Positions 40,801-49,350 of a DNA stretch of 64,000 nt are shown piece by piece. The notes under the pieces were generated by a model. That model did not search any database and was not told where the DNA came from. It saw only the letters and a program-made list of their open reading frames with translations. Source of the DNA: Actinopolyspora saharensis (GTDB lineage Bacteria > Actinomycetota > Actinomycetes > Mycobacteriales > Pseudonocardiaceae). The translations under genes were made by a program, and so were the position numbers. Numbering within the stretch: position 1 is the stretch's first letter; each line of letters starts with the position of its first letter. The stretch covers positions 682,001-746,000 of the forward strand of contig NZ_FNKO01000001.1 in the NCBI RefSeq assembly GCF_900100925.1, read 5' to 3'.

Positions 40801-41890
40801 CGGGTTGACCTTCGGGATCCACCTGGTCGTCGGTGCCGCGCGCTGGTCGGACATGCGCCCGTGGTTGCGCGGCGTGCTCGGCACGCGGCTGGAGCTGCGG
40901 CTGGGCGATCCGGTCGAGTCCGAGGTGAACAGCAGGCTGGCGGCCAAGGTCCCCGACTCGCCCGGGCGGGGGTTGACCACCGACAAGCAGCACTTCCTCG
41001 CCGCGCTGCCCCGGATGGACGGGCGCGCCCGCACCGAGGACCTCGCCGAGGCGGTGACCGAGCTGGTCGAGGCGGTCGCGGTGCCCGGACTCGCGCAGGC
41101 GCCGCCGGTGCGGTTGCTGCCGCTGGAGGTGCCCGCCGCCGAGCTGCCGGAACCGCGGGGCGGGCAGACCGGGTTGCCGAAGGTCCCGCTGGGCATCGAC
41201 GACGTGGACCTCGCACCGCTGTGGCACGACTTCGACCTCACCCCGCACTTGATGATCTTCGGTGACACCGAGACGGGCAAGACGAACCTGCTGCGCCACA
41301 TCGCGCGTTCGGTGCAGCAGCACTACCGGCCGGACCAGGCGCGGTTGATGTTCGCCGACCTGCGTCGTGAGCTGCACGACGCGGTGCCGCGGGAGTACCA
41401 GCTGGGCTACTCGGTCTCCGGCGATACCTTCGCCACCACCATCGAGGAGACCGCCGAGTTGCTCACCGGTCGGCTTCCCGGCCCGGAGATCACCCCGGAC
41501 CGACTGCCCAAGCGGGACTGGTGGAGCGGTGGGCGGTTGTTCATCGTCGTCGACGACCACGAGCTGGTGCAGACGGGCATGAACAATCCGGTGCAGGCGT
41601 TGGCGTCACTGCTGCCGCAGGCCGCCGACATCGGCTTCCACCTGATCATCGCCCGCAGCACCTCGGGTGCGGGCAGGTCCATGATGGACCCGGTGCTGCG
41701 GCGGATGTGGGAGCTGGGGACTCCGGGGATGCTGTTCTCCTGCCCGAAGGAGGAGGGCAAGTTCCTCGGGGAGCTGCCGCCGAAGGTTCTGCCGGTCGGC
41801 CGCGCCCAGTTCGTCAACCGCAAGCGCGCGGTGCGTCTGGTGCAGACACCGCTGCTGGAATCCGCGCCCACCGCCTCCGAGCGCGACTGA
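37895..41890 (+). CDS. eccC: Type VII secretion ATPase EccC (fused EccCa/EccCb)
   Basis: A 1331-aa FtsK/SpoIIIE-family motor that drives substrate export and recognises WXG100 partners. TTG 37895 follows GAGGAGAGG and gives the family opening STTLFRRPARRVGP. Two membrane helices (~45-95, including an unusual MMMMM run) precede three ATPase domains with Walker A GATGSGKSE (~484), GGPQSGKST (~836) and FGDTETGKTN (~1123). Walker B segments are LFVVVDEF, DVFLVIDGW and LFIVVDDHE, so domain 2 lacks the usual catalytic Glu. It is the only T7SS core gene on the + strand. Confidence 0.95.
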   Translation: MSTTLFRRPARRVGPAMPADQVELQEPPSVPEPQSNSLSTVLMYLPMAVMAGAMMMMMLSSARSGSMMTYIGGGLMGVAMVTMVLGQLARASTDRKHQLTGDRRDYLRYLSQMRRKVRDALGEQHRAAVWKHPDPRSLWSLVRSYRLWERRATHEDFGEVRLGLGEQRSAVKLVPPQTKPVEDLEPLSAYALRRFLRAYTTLPSAPIAVYLRGFARVQLRGDPGAQRSLVRALLCQLAAFHSPAELTVAVCAGSERRAEWDWVKWLPHAQDDGRRDGAGPLRLIADNVTDLEELLGGEAFTERPRFEPSTPITGGEPFVVVVVDGVNIPAGHRFSGGGYRNTVIIDVDSALTWQADRSVLHLEVDSTEIRTVDFDRAGRESTSSLCEPDGVGDVTASALARDIAPHRMGTGGDSGEPLTTDYELTSLLGISDARTFDVDQLRRDRSGWQRLRVPIGIAGNGTPIELDIKESAEDGMGPHGMLVGATGSGKSELLRTLVLALVTTHASDELNLVLVDFKGGAAFLGFDRLPHTSAVITNLVDEIELVDRMQDALTGEMNRRQELLRSAGNYSSQREYERARRSGVPLDPMPSLFVVVDEFSEMLVSKPEFIDVFAMIGRLGRSLGVHLLLASQRLDEGRISKVETHLSYRVGLRTFSAMESRSVIGVPDAYELPTTPGNGYLRSDTQTLSRFKAAYVSGVYRTPRRQRSREVIEEQLVPFGGDRVEPRVRRAEEPPREPEPDSGPQTSLVDVLIDRLSGHGPAAHQVWLPPMRVSPTLDELLPPLLDSPDTGLRSAERFTEDGLRVPLGLIDLPAQQRRELLTVDLSGAQGHVGVVGGPQSGKSTVLRALVSALALTHSPAEVQFYGLDFGGGALAPLRELPHVGSVAGRLDRDRVARTVQEVVNLLERREVAFQANNLDSMAAYRRAKRAGRFADEDPYGDVFLVIDGWYTVRNEFEELEDRLGEIAARGLTFGIHLVVGAARWSDMRPWLRGVLGTRLELRLGDPVESEVNSRLAAKVPDSPGRGLTTDKQHFLAALPRMDGRARTEDLAEAVTELVEAVAVPGLAQAPPVRLLPLEVPAAELPEPRGGQTGLPKVPLGIDDVDLAPLWHDFDLTPHLMIFGDTETGKTNLLRHIARSVQQHYRPDQARLMFADLRRELHDAVPREYQLGYSVSGDTFATTIEETAELLTGRLPGPEITPDRLPKRDWWSGGRLFIVVDDHELVQTGMNNPVQALASLLPQAADIGFHLIIARSTSGAGRSMMDPVLRRMWELGTPGMLFSCPKEEGKFLGELPPKVLPVGRAQFVNRKRAVRLVQTPLLESAPTASERD

Positions 41891-41940
41891 TCCACAGTGG
41901 ACCAGGGGGTGTGTCGGCGGGTGCGGTGTGGCGGGCCGGT

Positions 41941-43212
41941 TCACGGTGCCGAGGTGTGCGACCGGGTCCGGCCCGGGTTGTCGACGACGTGCACCACGCG
42001 CGGGCGCCGCCACCGGCGTCGCCAGCCGCCAGGCCCCAGCCGCGCTCCGAGCGCGGCCAGGCTGATCAGCAGGGTCGTTCCGACGGTGCTGATCAGCACC
42101 ACCCGCAGCGGGGCCGGGTCGTCGCGGGGCACATCCGGATGTTCGACCCGCCCGGATCCCGTGTCGGACGTGGTGGTGCTTCCGGAGGGCAGCACGCTGG
42201 TGACCGCGGAGTACGGGTCCACCACGCCCCAGCCGGTCGCCGCGTTGGGCACGTCCGTGCCGGTGCGGCTCGCGGTGACCTTCACGCGGTGCCGGACCTG
42301 CGCCGCGGTCAGCTCGGGGTGGTGGGAGCGCACCAGTGCCGCCGTGCCGGAGACGAACGGTGTGGCGAAGCTGGTTCCGCTGTCCTGCCAGTGCCCCGGG
42401 CCGCCGGGGCCGACGCTGACCACGTCGACGCCGGGGGCGACCAGGTCGAGGAACTCCCCGGTCTGGGAGAAGTCCGCGCGTTGGCTGTCGGCGTTGATCG
42501 CGCCGACGGCCAGCACGCCGGGGTAGGCGCCCGGGTAGGGGACGGGATTGCCCTGCTGGGCCCCGTTGGCCGCCGCGGCGACCACGACCACGTCGCGGGA
42601 CAGCGCGTGCTCGACGGCCGCGCGCAGCTCGGCGTCGTCGTAGTTCGTGCTGGCCGAGATGTTGATGACCTGCGCCCCGGCTCGGGTGGCCGCTCGGATG
42701 CCGCGGGCCATGGACTCGACCGAACCGTCCTGGGCGGAGTGGGTGTCGCGCACGGGCAGGATCGCAGCGGCCGGGGCGATGCCGGTGAACCCGGTGTCCG
42801 GGGCGGGCCGCGCGGCGATGATGCCGGCGACGAAGGTGCCGTGCCCGAGGCAGTCGGTGTCGGCCGTGCTCGTCCCGTCGGACAGGACGTCGACACCGTC
42901 GAGCACGCCCCCGGCCAGCTGCGGCGTTGTCGCGTCCACCCCGGAGTCGATGACGGCGACCGTCACCCCTTCGCCGCGGCTGAGTTCCCAGGCGCGTTCC
43001 GGGGCCAACCGCTCCTGCGCCCACGGGCGTGAGCGCGCGGTCTCGACCGGCGGGCGGCGACACTGCTCAGCGGCCGATCGGGCCGCGAGCTCGAGCCCGC
43101 CGGCTCCGTGGGGAGTCGAAGATCCCGCGGCGGTCTGCGGGGCGCACGCGAGCAGCAGCGCGCTCAGCACGAGTACGAGACGGGTGAGCACCCCTGGGCG
43201 ACGGGCGGACAT
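41941..43212 (-). CDS. mycP: Mycosin MycP, subtilisin-like T7SS protease
   Basis: A 423-aa S8-family serine protease with catalytic Asp89 (VAVIDSGVD), His124 (LGHGTFVAGI) and Ser281 (SGTSFATPF), and oxyanion Asn216. The N-terminal signal segment (~8-24, VLTRLVLVLSALLLAC) ends in a Cys that could be lipidated; a C-terminal anchor helix follows (VVLISTVGTTLLISLAALG). This matches membrane-anchored mycosins, which stabilise and cleave at the T7SS channel. ATG 43212 follows GGGGAG. It is convergent with eccC (50-nt gap) and 71 nt downstream of the ART-like gene. Confidence 0.94.
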   Translation of the reverse strand: MSARRPGVLTRLVLVLSALLLACAPQTAAGSSTPHGAGGLELAARSAAEQCRRPPVETARSRPWAQERLAPERAWELSRGEGVTVAVIDSGVDATTPQLAGGVLDGVDVLSDGTSTADTDCLGHGTFVAGIIAARPAPDTGFTGIAPAAAILPVRDTHSAQDGSVESMARGIRAATRAGAQVINISASTNYDDAELRAAVEHALSRDVVVVAAAANGAQQGNPVPYPGAYPGVLAVGAINADSQRADFSQTGEFLDLVAPGVDVVSVGPGGPGHWQDSGTSFATPFVSGTAALVRSHHPELTAAQVRHRVKVTASRTGTDVPNAATGWGVVDPYSAVTSVLPSGSTTTSDTGSGRVEHPDVPRDDPAPLRVVLISTVGTTLLISLAALGARLGPGGWRRRWRRPRVVHVVDNPGRTRSHTSAP

Positions 43213-43283
43213 GGTTGGTTCTCCCCACCGCGGCTTCCCTGCGGCCGCGTTCGTCGTCGATGGCCGCCTCGGGCGGTGTCGAC

Positions 43284-45914
43284 TCATCGGGCGGTGGTCG
43301 CGAGGCCTGCGGCGTCGTCCGGCCGTGCCGGTTCGGGTGCGCCGGCGGGCGGGTGCGCTTCGGTCCCGTCCCGCAGTTCCGCCGGCACCAGCCCCACCGG
43401 CGAGCTCATCCGGTCCAGCTGGTCCTGCTCGGTGAGCACGCGCGGTTCGGCGTCGTGCCTGCGGTTCAGCGCGCGCCGGAGTTTGGGCAGCACGGCCAGG
43501 TCGGTCTCGTCGAGCTCATCGTGGCTGGTCCGCTCGTCCGGGCGCAGCTCGCGCAGCAGCACTGCGGGGCGAGCGCTCCCCTCGTCCGCAGTGGACAGGA
43601 CCTTGAACCGGGAGCCGGAGGGGAACACGACCTCCTCGGGAAGCGAGTTCCGCCCGAACAGCGACACGCGGCGCGCCGAGTGCGACCAGATCACCACGTC
43701 GCCGTGCTCCTCGTGCGTGCTCAGGTCGTCGGCCGCCGTGGCGCTGAGGAAGCCGGGTTCGGACAGCACCGCGCCCGGTTCGCATCCGTCGACCTCCTCC
43801 TCCGGGGAGCCGCCGAAGCGGAAGGACGGGCCGCGGTGCACCGGCAGCCGGCGCAGCCCCGAGGTCAGGCAGGCCACGTAGTCCCGGGCGGATCCGGTGT
43901 GTCCCGTGCGCAGCAGCCGGTTCACCGCGTTTCCCCCGTGCTGACCCCGGCCGGTGTAGAGGATGACGGCCACGAAGTCGGCCTTGGCCTCCTCGCCCTC
44001 GTGCTCCCGCAGCGCGGGGTGGGTGGCCAGCACCGTGTTCACGCCGGGCAGCGCCTCGTCGAAGTCGCTGCCCAGTGCTCGGGCGAAGCGCGAGCGCTCC
44101 TCGCTGGTGCTGCGGTGGTGGTGCGGTGTGCCGGCCTCGCTGGCCTGGGCGGCAACGAGTCTCGGCCGCGCGGGTTCCGCGGGGGCGGGGGAAATCGGTT
44201 CCCGGTCGGGCACCGGCTCCGGTGGGGCGGCAGCCGGATCCTCGGGTGCTTCCCCGTGCGGAGCCGGGGTGGCCGGCTCCGCGGGGGCGGGTGTGGATGG
44301 CCGTCGTGCCGGTTCGGACAGCAGTTCCGCGGGAGGTTCGGAGACCGTGCGTGGGCGGTGCGTCGGCAGCGGTGTGGCCTGGACGGCCGGGCGCTGCTGG
44401 GAGTCCATCTCGTCAGTCGGTTCCCCGCGTTCCGCGGAGGGAGGGGGTGCGACGGGTTCGTCCTCGGTCGTGCCGGGGGAGTGCGCTTCGTCGAGCGGGG
44501 TGCCCGTGGAGTCCGCGACGTCGTCGGCGGGGGAGATCGGCGGGTACGCCGGAGCTCGCCCGTTCGGTTCTCCCGCGATGGTGGTGAGTTCCGCGCGCAT
44601 CCGCTCGTCGGCGATGCCCAGGATCAGCAAGCGTACCCGGGCGCGTTGCCCGGGGGTGAGCCCGTCGAGCAGCTGGCGCAGCACGCCCGGCGCTTCCGGG
44701 GGGACCGGCAGGTAGGGCAGCCCGACCGAGACGGTCATCCTGTGCTGTTCGAAGGCGATCCCGTCGGCGGCGCCGCCGGTCGTGGCCTGGGCGAGCGGCA
44801 GCAGCGCGAGTCCGCCGGGCACGACCCGGGCGACCAGCTCCTCCGGGGCGGGTTCGGCCGGGCCGGCCGCGGTGGGACGGTAGACCAGCGGGGAGAGCCT
44901 TACCCATCCGCGGGGCGCCGGTGCGGTCAGCGCCACCCGGGCGGTTCCGCCGGCCGGGTGCCACAGGGACACGGGGAAGGGCGACCACGCCTCGCCGCCG
45001 TCGTCGTCGACCACCACCTGCTCGTCTCCCGAGCCGTCGTGCAGCACGCGGCCGGTGGTGGCCAGCACGTCGTTGCCGAGCCGCCCGGCGAGGTCGCGCA
45101 CGCGTTCCGGTGCTCCTTCCGCGGTCGTGCTGGGCACGAGCTCCCACCGTGTCCGCAGCATCCCGGACAACCGGGCCAGCAGAGGTGCCAACCGGTCCAC
45201 GGGGAGTGCGGCTTCGCCCGGGCTGCCCAGGACCAGGCGGGGGTGGTGCCGGGACTGCGGCACGGTGAGGTCGAGCTCGTCGAGGGAGGGGGGAGTCTGC
45301 TCGGCTTCGCGGATCCGCAGTCCCGCCGGGATCGGCTCGGCGATCAGGCCGGACTCGATCACCGGATCGGGTGGGAGCAGTTGTTCCCACCGGGGAGTCG
45401 GGTAGCGGACGACGTGGGAGCGGGGGGATTGTCCGGAGCGGAACAGCTGCCACCGCCCTCCGGCGGTGTAGAGCGAGCCACCGGGGATCAGCGCCAGCCG
45501 CCCGCCGGGGACCAGCACGTCGGTGTCGAGTTCGGCGGCCAGTTCCTCGGCCACCGACCTGCCGTGGGGGCCGGGTTCGGTCAGCCCCGCGACCGCGACC
45601 CACAGCCGGCGGGGTGGGTGAGGTGTCGTGGGCGGCGGTGCCGGTGGCAGGGCCGGGGGCAGGGCCTGGCGGCAGGCCTGTCGGAGCGCGTCGAGGAAGC
45701 CCGCGTGGCGTATCGCCGCCGCCGAGGCCAGCACGGCACCGTCGGCGGGCAGTGAGGGGACCAGGGAGAAGAACCCGCGTTCCGGATCGTCGGCGTCGGG
45801 GTGGTCGAGCACCGCGACGTTGCCGCCGAACCTCTCGACGTGCAGGCCCCGGCCGTGGGGGTGGTTCGTGCTGTTCGCTTCCGGTGTGGGCATCGACCTG
45901 TTCTCGTTCGGCAC
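43284..45914 (-). CDS. T7SS-locus protein with C-terminal ADP-ribosyltransferase-like domain
   Basis: An 876-aa protein. Residues ~1-480 include two beta-rich units with the pattern LAAELDTDVLVPGGRLALIPGG / LAGRLGNDVLATTGRVL. A Pro/Glu/Ser-rich linker spans ~480-620. The C-terminal ~620-830 fits the ADP-ribosyltransferase fold: Arg694 (VHRGPSF), Ser724 (GFLSATA) and Glu761 (PEEVVFPSGSRFKVL) occur in the R-S-E order and spacing. In this family NAD+ is used to modify a target protein. The residue two before the catalytic Glu is Pro, unlike the classical ExE or QxE. GTG 45914 has AGGA 6 nt upstream; ATG 45893 is an alternative. Probable secreted effector (inference); no signal peptide or membrane helix is seen. 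Confidence 0.75.
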   Translation of the reverse strand: MPNENRSMPTPEANSTNHPHGRGLHVERFGGNVAVLDHPDADDPERGFFSLVPSLPADGAVLASAAAIRHAGFLDALRQACRQALPPALPPAPPPTTPHPPRRLWVAVAGLTEPGPHGRSVAEELAAELDTDVLVPGGRLALIPGGSLYTAGGRWQLFRSGQSPRSHVVRYPTPRWEQLLPPDPVIESGLIAEPIPAGLRIREAEQTPPSLDELDLTVPQSRHHPRLVLGSPGEAALPVDRLAPLLARLSGMLRTRWELVPSTTAEGAPERVRDLAGRLGNDVLATTGRVLHDGSGDEQVVVDDDGGEAWSPFPVSLWHPAGGTARVALTAPAPRGWVRLSPLVYRPTAAGPAEPAPEELVARVVPGGLALLPLAQATTGGAADGIAFEQHRMTVSVGLPYLPVPPEAPGVLRQLLDGLTPGQRARVRLLILGIADERMRAELTTIAGEPNGRAPAYPPISPADDVADSTGTPLDEAHSPGTTEDEPVAPPPSAERGEPTDEMDSQQRPAVQATPLPTHRPRTVSEPPAELLSEPARRPSTPAPAEPATPAPHGEAPEDPAAAPPEPVPDREPISPAPAEPARPRLVAAQASEAGTPHHHRSTSEERSRFARALGSDFDEALPGVNTVLATHPALREHEGEEAKADFVAVILYTGRGQHGGNAVNRLLRTGHTGSARDYVACLTSGLRRLPVHRGPSFRFGGSPEEEVDGCEPGAVLSEPGFLSATAADDLSTHEEHGDVVIWSHSARRVSLFGRNSLPEEVVFPSGSRFKVLSTADEGSARPAVLLRELRPDERTSHDELDETDLAVLPKLRRALNRRHDAEPRVLTEQDQLDRMSSPVGLVPAELRDGTEAHPPAGAPEPARPDDAAGLATTAR

Positions 45915-47149
45915 GGTCCGTCCTGTGAGGTCTCTCCGCCGCGCTGGTGCGTCGGGAACCGTCCTACTGCGACAGTCTGCCGCTCGTGGGTGCGCGCTCA
46001 ACGGGATGTGCCCGCTGCACCGATGCTCGCAGGGAGATCCCTCACCGCCACCCGGTCGCTTCGCGTCGGCGATCGGCGGTGGGCGGCGGCACGCCGTGTC
46101 ACCGCCCTGGTGGGGTCGGTCCGGTGGCAGCAGCTGCGTGAGCTCATCTCCGCGGGGAGCGTCGAGGTGGTCGTGATCCGCGTGGTTCTGCTCGTACCGT
46201 GGTCAGTGGAATCGTGCCGCGAGTCGGGTGCCGTTTCGTTTGCGCTGTTTTCCGCTGGCGTTTTCTGCCTCTTGCGGATTCCTTCGACAACGACTCGGGA
46301 TCGTGCTCGGAGCGTGCGAGGTGTCTCGAGCATCTGGACCGTTTCCGCGGAAACCGCGGGGCGGGCCTGAAAATATCGCGTTCGGGGAACGGTTTCGGCA
46401 ACGATGTTCCCGGATTCGTGGGAATGTGCTTTTCCGGCGTGACGGCACGAGCAGGTCGCGCGCACGAGGGTGCCCCAGCCCGTGTGGCCGGGGTTGTGCT
46501 GCCGTTTCTCCGCTGGTCAAGGGGAGTTGGCCCGTCTGTCGGGCAGGGCGGAGCGCGGGTGCTTGCCGGGTGCTGGTTCCCACGGATCGCCGGCCGCGGT
46601 ACTACGTTCCCGTCGTGTTGGAAAAATCGCGGAGGAAGGATTCCGGAACGCGCCGTTTCGGCGGTGGTGTTCGTCCGCTCGTGCGGTCCGTTGGTTTTTG
46701 TTCCGCGGGCAGCGTCTGCCGACTTCGGGTGCCTCCCGGTCAGCTGTTCCCGCGCGGGCAAGCGTGGTCACAGTTCGGAATCGGCGGCACGTGCCGGTGG
46801 AGCGTTTCGCAGGAGCGACCGATTCGTCCGGTGGGTGGTCACCGAGCGTATCGCCCCGAGCTGTTCCTGCGGGCGCTGCTGAGCGAGAACTCGAGCACCA
46901 CCGGTGCGGTGTACAGCTCGTTCACGGCGCTGGGGTGGTGCGCATGATTCCGCTGCGGACGCCGTGCGGATCCGAATCGTTCCACGCCGCAGAACTGTCC
47001 GATTCGTCCGCTCCGTGCTGCGGTGGAGGAGGCGGGTTTCGAAGAATTCTTGACATTCCATCCGCGCGAGATCCATGGTGGCTCATCCAGTAAGCCAGTG
47101 CGATGCAGCACACCCTCGGGGGCGCCCTGGTGGCGCGCAAGGAGGCACG
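45915..47149. other. 1.2-kb intergenic region between T7SS locus and permease
   Basis: No gene is supported. Short frames exist on both strands but none has a good ribosome-binding site plus a recognisable product. The region is visibly less GC-rich than its surroundings (46200-47060). It holds a perfect 14-nt palindrome GTTTCCGCGGAAAC (46341-46354) and a TTGACA hexamer (47050-47055) without a convincing -10. Confidence 0.6.
46031..46043. promoter_or_regulatory. Candidate operator (copy 4, exact)
   Basis: AGGGAGATCCCTC is identical to the 13-mer at 7580-7592. It lies 117 nt upstream of the ART-like gene, the first gene on the left-reading side of the T7SS locus. Confidence 0.5.
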
Positions 47150-48520
47150 GTGTCACCGGAGTTGATATCCATCCTTGCCCTGGTCGTGGCGTTCGTGGTG
47201 ACCACGACGTTGTCGGTCAACATGGGAATGTTGATGTTGGCGATGGCGTTCCTGGTGGGAACCGCGGTCGCTGGGCTGTCCACGGATCAGATCTTCGCCG
47301 GTTTTCCCGGTGACTTGTTCGTGGTGCTGGTGGGGGTGACCTACCTGTTCGCCATCGCCCGCGCCAACGGGACGATCGACTGGATCGTGCGGGGCGCGCT
47401 GCGCCTGGTCGGCGGGCGCATCGCGTTGATCCCGTGGATCATGTTCACCATCGGGGCCGTGCTGACCGCGGTCGGAGCCGTGAGCCCGGCTGCTTGCGCG
47501 ATCGTCGCTCCGATCGCGATGAGCATGGCCGCCCGGTACCGGATCAACCCCCTGCTGATGGGGGCGATGGTGGTGCACGGCACCCAGGCGGGCAGCTTCT
47601 CGCCGATCAGCATCTACGGCACGATCGTCAACGGGGTGGTGGCCCGCGCGGGGTTGCCGGCGAGCCCGATCGTGCTGTTCCTGGGAGCGCTGGCGGTCAA
47701 CGTCCTGATCGCGGGGGTCGTGTTCGTGCTCTTCGGTGGGCTCCGCCTGGCGCGGTCCGGCTCGGTGTCGGTGACCACGAGCGCGGCCGAACCGGCCCTG
47801 TCCGGTGTCGCGGCGGGGGCGCGGGAGTCGAGCACGCCTTCCTCGACCGGTGGTGTCGAGCTGTCGAGCACGCACCCCGGAGCGGACGAGCCTGCGCTCG
47901 GGGGCGAGACGTCGCAACGGTTGACCGGGGAGCGCGTGGCGACCCTGCTCGGGCTGGTCGCCCTGGTGGTGGCCACGCTGGGGTTCGAGGTCAACGTGGG
48001 CTTGGCCGCGGTGACCGTCGCGGTGGTGCTGAGCGTGGTCTCCCCGGGAAGCGCGCGCAACGCGCCCTCCGAGGTGGCGTGGCCGACCGTGCTGCTGATC
48101 AGCGGGGTGCTGACCTACGTCGGTGTTCTCAAGGAGATGGGCACGATCGACTACGCCGGCGCCGCCGTGGCCGGTGTCGGTATTCCGCTGGTGGTCGCGT
48201 TGCTGCTGTGCTACGTCGGTGGTGTCGTGTCGGCCTTCGCGTCCTCGGTCGGCATCATGGGTGCGCTCATCCCGCTGGCGGTGCCGTTCCTGCAGCAGGG
48301 CCAGATCGGAGCCGTCGGCATGATCACCGCGTTGGCCGTGGCCTCCACCGTGGTCGATGTGAGCCCGTTCTCGACCAACGGTGCGATCGTGCTGGCCAAC
48401 GCCAGCGGTTTCGACCGGGACGCGCTGTTCCGCAAGTTGCTCGTGTACGGCGGTGTCGTCGTGGTCGCGGCGCCGGTGCTGAGCTGGTTGCTCTTCGTCG
48501 TGCTGCCCGGGCTCGGATGA
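47150..48520 (+). CDS. MatC/SLC13-like dicarboxylate permease
   Basis: A 456-aa membrane protein with about twelve hydrophobic helices. The N-terminal half (VNMGMLMLAMAFLVGT, GDLFVVLVGVTYLFAIARANGT, AVSPAACAIVAPIAMSMAARY) matches the MatC N-terminal domain of malonate/dicarboxylate carriers, and the repeat in the second half has VDVSPFSTNGAIVLANAS, a typical ion-transporter hairpin. GTG 47150 is preceded by AAGGAGG at 4 nt. A polar ~60-residue loop (~205-265) joins the halves. With the CoA-transferase and crotonase across the regulator it suggests uptake and CoA-activation of an organic acid; the substrate is not determined. Confidence 0.82.
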   Translation: MSPELISILALVVAFVVTTTLSVNMGMLMLAMAFLVGTAVAGLSTDQIFAGFPGDLFVVLVGVTYLFAIARANGTIDWIVRGALRLVGGRIALIPWIMFTIGAVLTAVGAVSPAACAIVAPIAMSMAARYRINPLLMGAMVVHGTQAGSFSPISIYGTIVNGVVARAGLPASPIVLFLGALAVNVLIAGVVFVLFGGLRLARSGSVSVTTSAAEPALSGVAAGARESSTPSSTGGVELSSTHPGADEPALGGETSQRLTGERVATLLGLVALVVATLGFEVNVGLAAVTVAVVLSVVSPGSARNAPSEVAWPTVLLISGVLTYVGVLKEMGTIDYAGAAVAGVGIPLVVALLLCYVGGVVSAFASSVGIMGALIPLAVPFLQQGQIGAVGMITALAVASTVVDVSPFSTNGAIVLANASGFDRDALFRKLLVYGGVVVVAAPVLSWLLFVVLPGLG

Positions 48521-48541
48521 GCGGGACGGGAGCTCGCGCGG

Positions 48542-49246
48542 TCACTGCTGCTCGGGGTTCCAGCTCAGCAGCCGCACGCGGCTGACCGTGGCGATGTGCT
48601 CGCGCATGGCGGTCACCGCGCTCTGGGAGTCCTGCTCCCGGACGGCCGCGGCGATGCGCTCGTGCTGGGCCAGCGAGCGGGCGGGGCGATCGGGCTGTTG
48701 CAGGGACTCGTGGCGGCTCTCGGCGACCTGCTCGGAGATCTCGTGCATGAACTCGGCGATCAGCTCGCTGTGGGCGGCCGTGGTCACCGCGGCGTGAAAC
48801 CGGCGGTCCCCGTCCTCGCCGAGCCCGCCCTCGGCGACGTCGGTGCGCATCGTCTCCAGCGCCGCCTCGAGGGCGGTCAGGTCGTCAGCGGTCCGGCGCA
48901 GCGCGGCCAGTTCGGCCGCCTTGGTCTCCAGGGCTTCGCGGGCGTCGAGGACGTCCGGCAGTCGACGCCTGCGTTCCACGAGGGTCGAGATCGGTTCCAT
49001 GGTCAGGCTGTCCTGGCGCAGGAACGTGCCGCCGCCGTGGCGGATCTCGACCAGCCCCTGCACTTCGAGCACCACGATCGCCTGCTTGATCGAGGCGCGG
49101 CTCACCCCGAGCTGCTCGGCCAGGTAGCGCTCGGAGGGAAGTCGGTCACCGGTGGTCAGGCCGGCTTCGGCGACGTACTCGCGGAGCTGGGCCAGGATCT
49201 GCTCGTACAGGCGCGCTCGGGGGACTTGGTGCAGGGAGACGGACAC
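48542..49246 (-). CDS. FadR-subfamily GntR transcriptional regulator
   Basis: A 234-aa regulator with an N-terminal winged helix (LYEQILAQLREYV, then GDRLPSERYLAEQLGVSRASIKQAI) and an all-helical FCD ligand-binding domain (LPDVLDAREALETKAAELAA through FHAAVTTAAHSELI). GTG 49246 follows AAGGAGG; upstream codons to 49312 cross the operator region and are unlikely to be used. It is divergent from the CoA-transferase and convergent with the permease, and probably represses both until a pathway acid binds (inference). Confidence 0.9.
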   Translation of the reverse strand: MSVSLHQVPRARLYEQILAQLREYVAEAGLTTGDRLPSERYLAEQLGVSRASIKQAIVVLEVQGLVEIRHGGGTFLRQDSLTMEPISTLVERRRRLPDVLDAREALETKAAELAALRRTADDLTALEAALETMRTDVAEGGLGEDGDRRFHAAVTTAAHSELIAEFMHEISEQVAESRHESLQQPDRPARSLAQHERIAAAVREQDSQSAVTAMREHIATVSRVRLLSWNPEQQ

Positions 49247-49260
49247 CGGACCTCCTTGAC

Positions 49261-49284
49261 AGGGTGCACCCAGGGTAGCACCCT
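49261..49284. promoter_or_regulatory. Inverted repeat upstream of GntR gene
   Basis: Perfect 7-bp arms AGGGTGC and GCACCCT around a 10-nt centre, 15 nt from the regulator start and 67 nt from the CoA-transferase start. Candidate autoregulatory operator. Confidence 0.5.
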
Positions 49285-49298
49285 CGGCTGAGACGGTA

Positions 49299-49313
49299 AG
49301 TGGATGAGCCACT
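49299..49313. promoter_or_regulatory. Second inverted repeat, GntR/CoA-transferase intergenic region
   Basis: AGTGG-ATGAG-CCACT, perfect 5-bp arms, 38 nt ahead of the CoA-transferase start. It has the TGG...CCA form common for GntR/FadR sites, so it may be the operator of the rightward operon. Confidence 0.45.
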
Positions 49314-49350
49314 CGGCCAATTTTTTCGACGTGTCACTCGGAGGTGGGGC

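Noticed and set aside
34760..41560. Very long minus-strand frame across eccC
   Set aside because: Its product is repetitive His/Arg/Gly sequence opposite the three Walker motifs of EccC; only its downstream part overlaps unrelated real genes in other frames.
43284..45914. The ART-like gene as the missing EccE
   Set aside because: EccE has N-terminal membrane helices and a different domain; none is visible here, and the C-terminus fits an ADP-ribosyltransferase instead.
46144..46882. Several overlapping short frames on both strands in the 1.2-kb gap
   Set aside because: None has a ribosome-binding site with a plausible product, and their compositions look like translated non-coding DNA.
47050..47078. 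TTGACA hexamer as promoter of the permease gene
   Set aside because: No acceptable -10 hexamer at 16-18 nt; left as a remark only.
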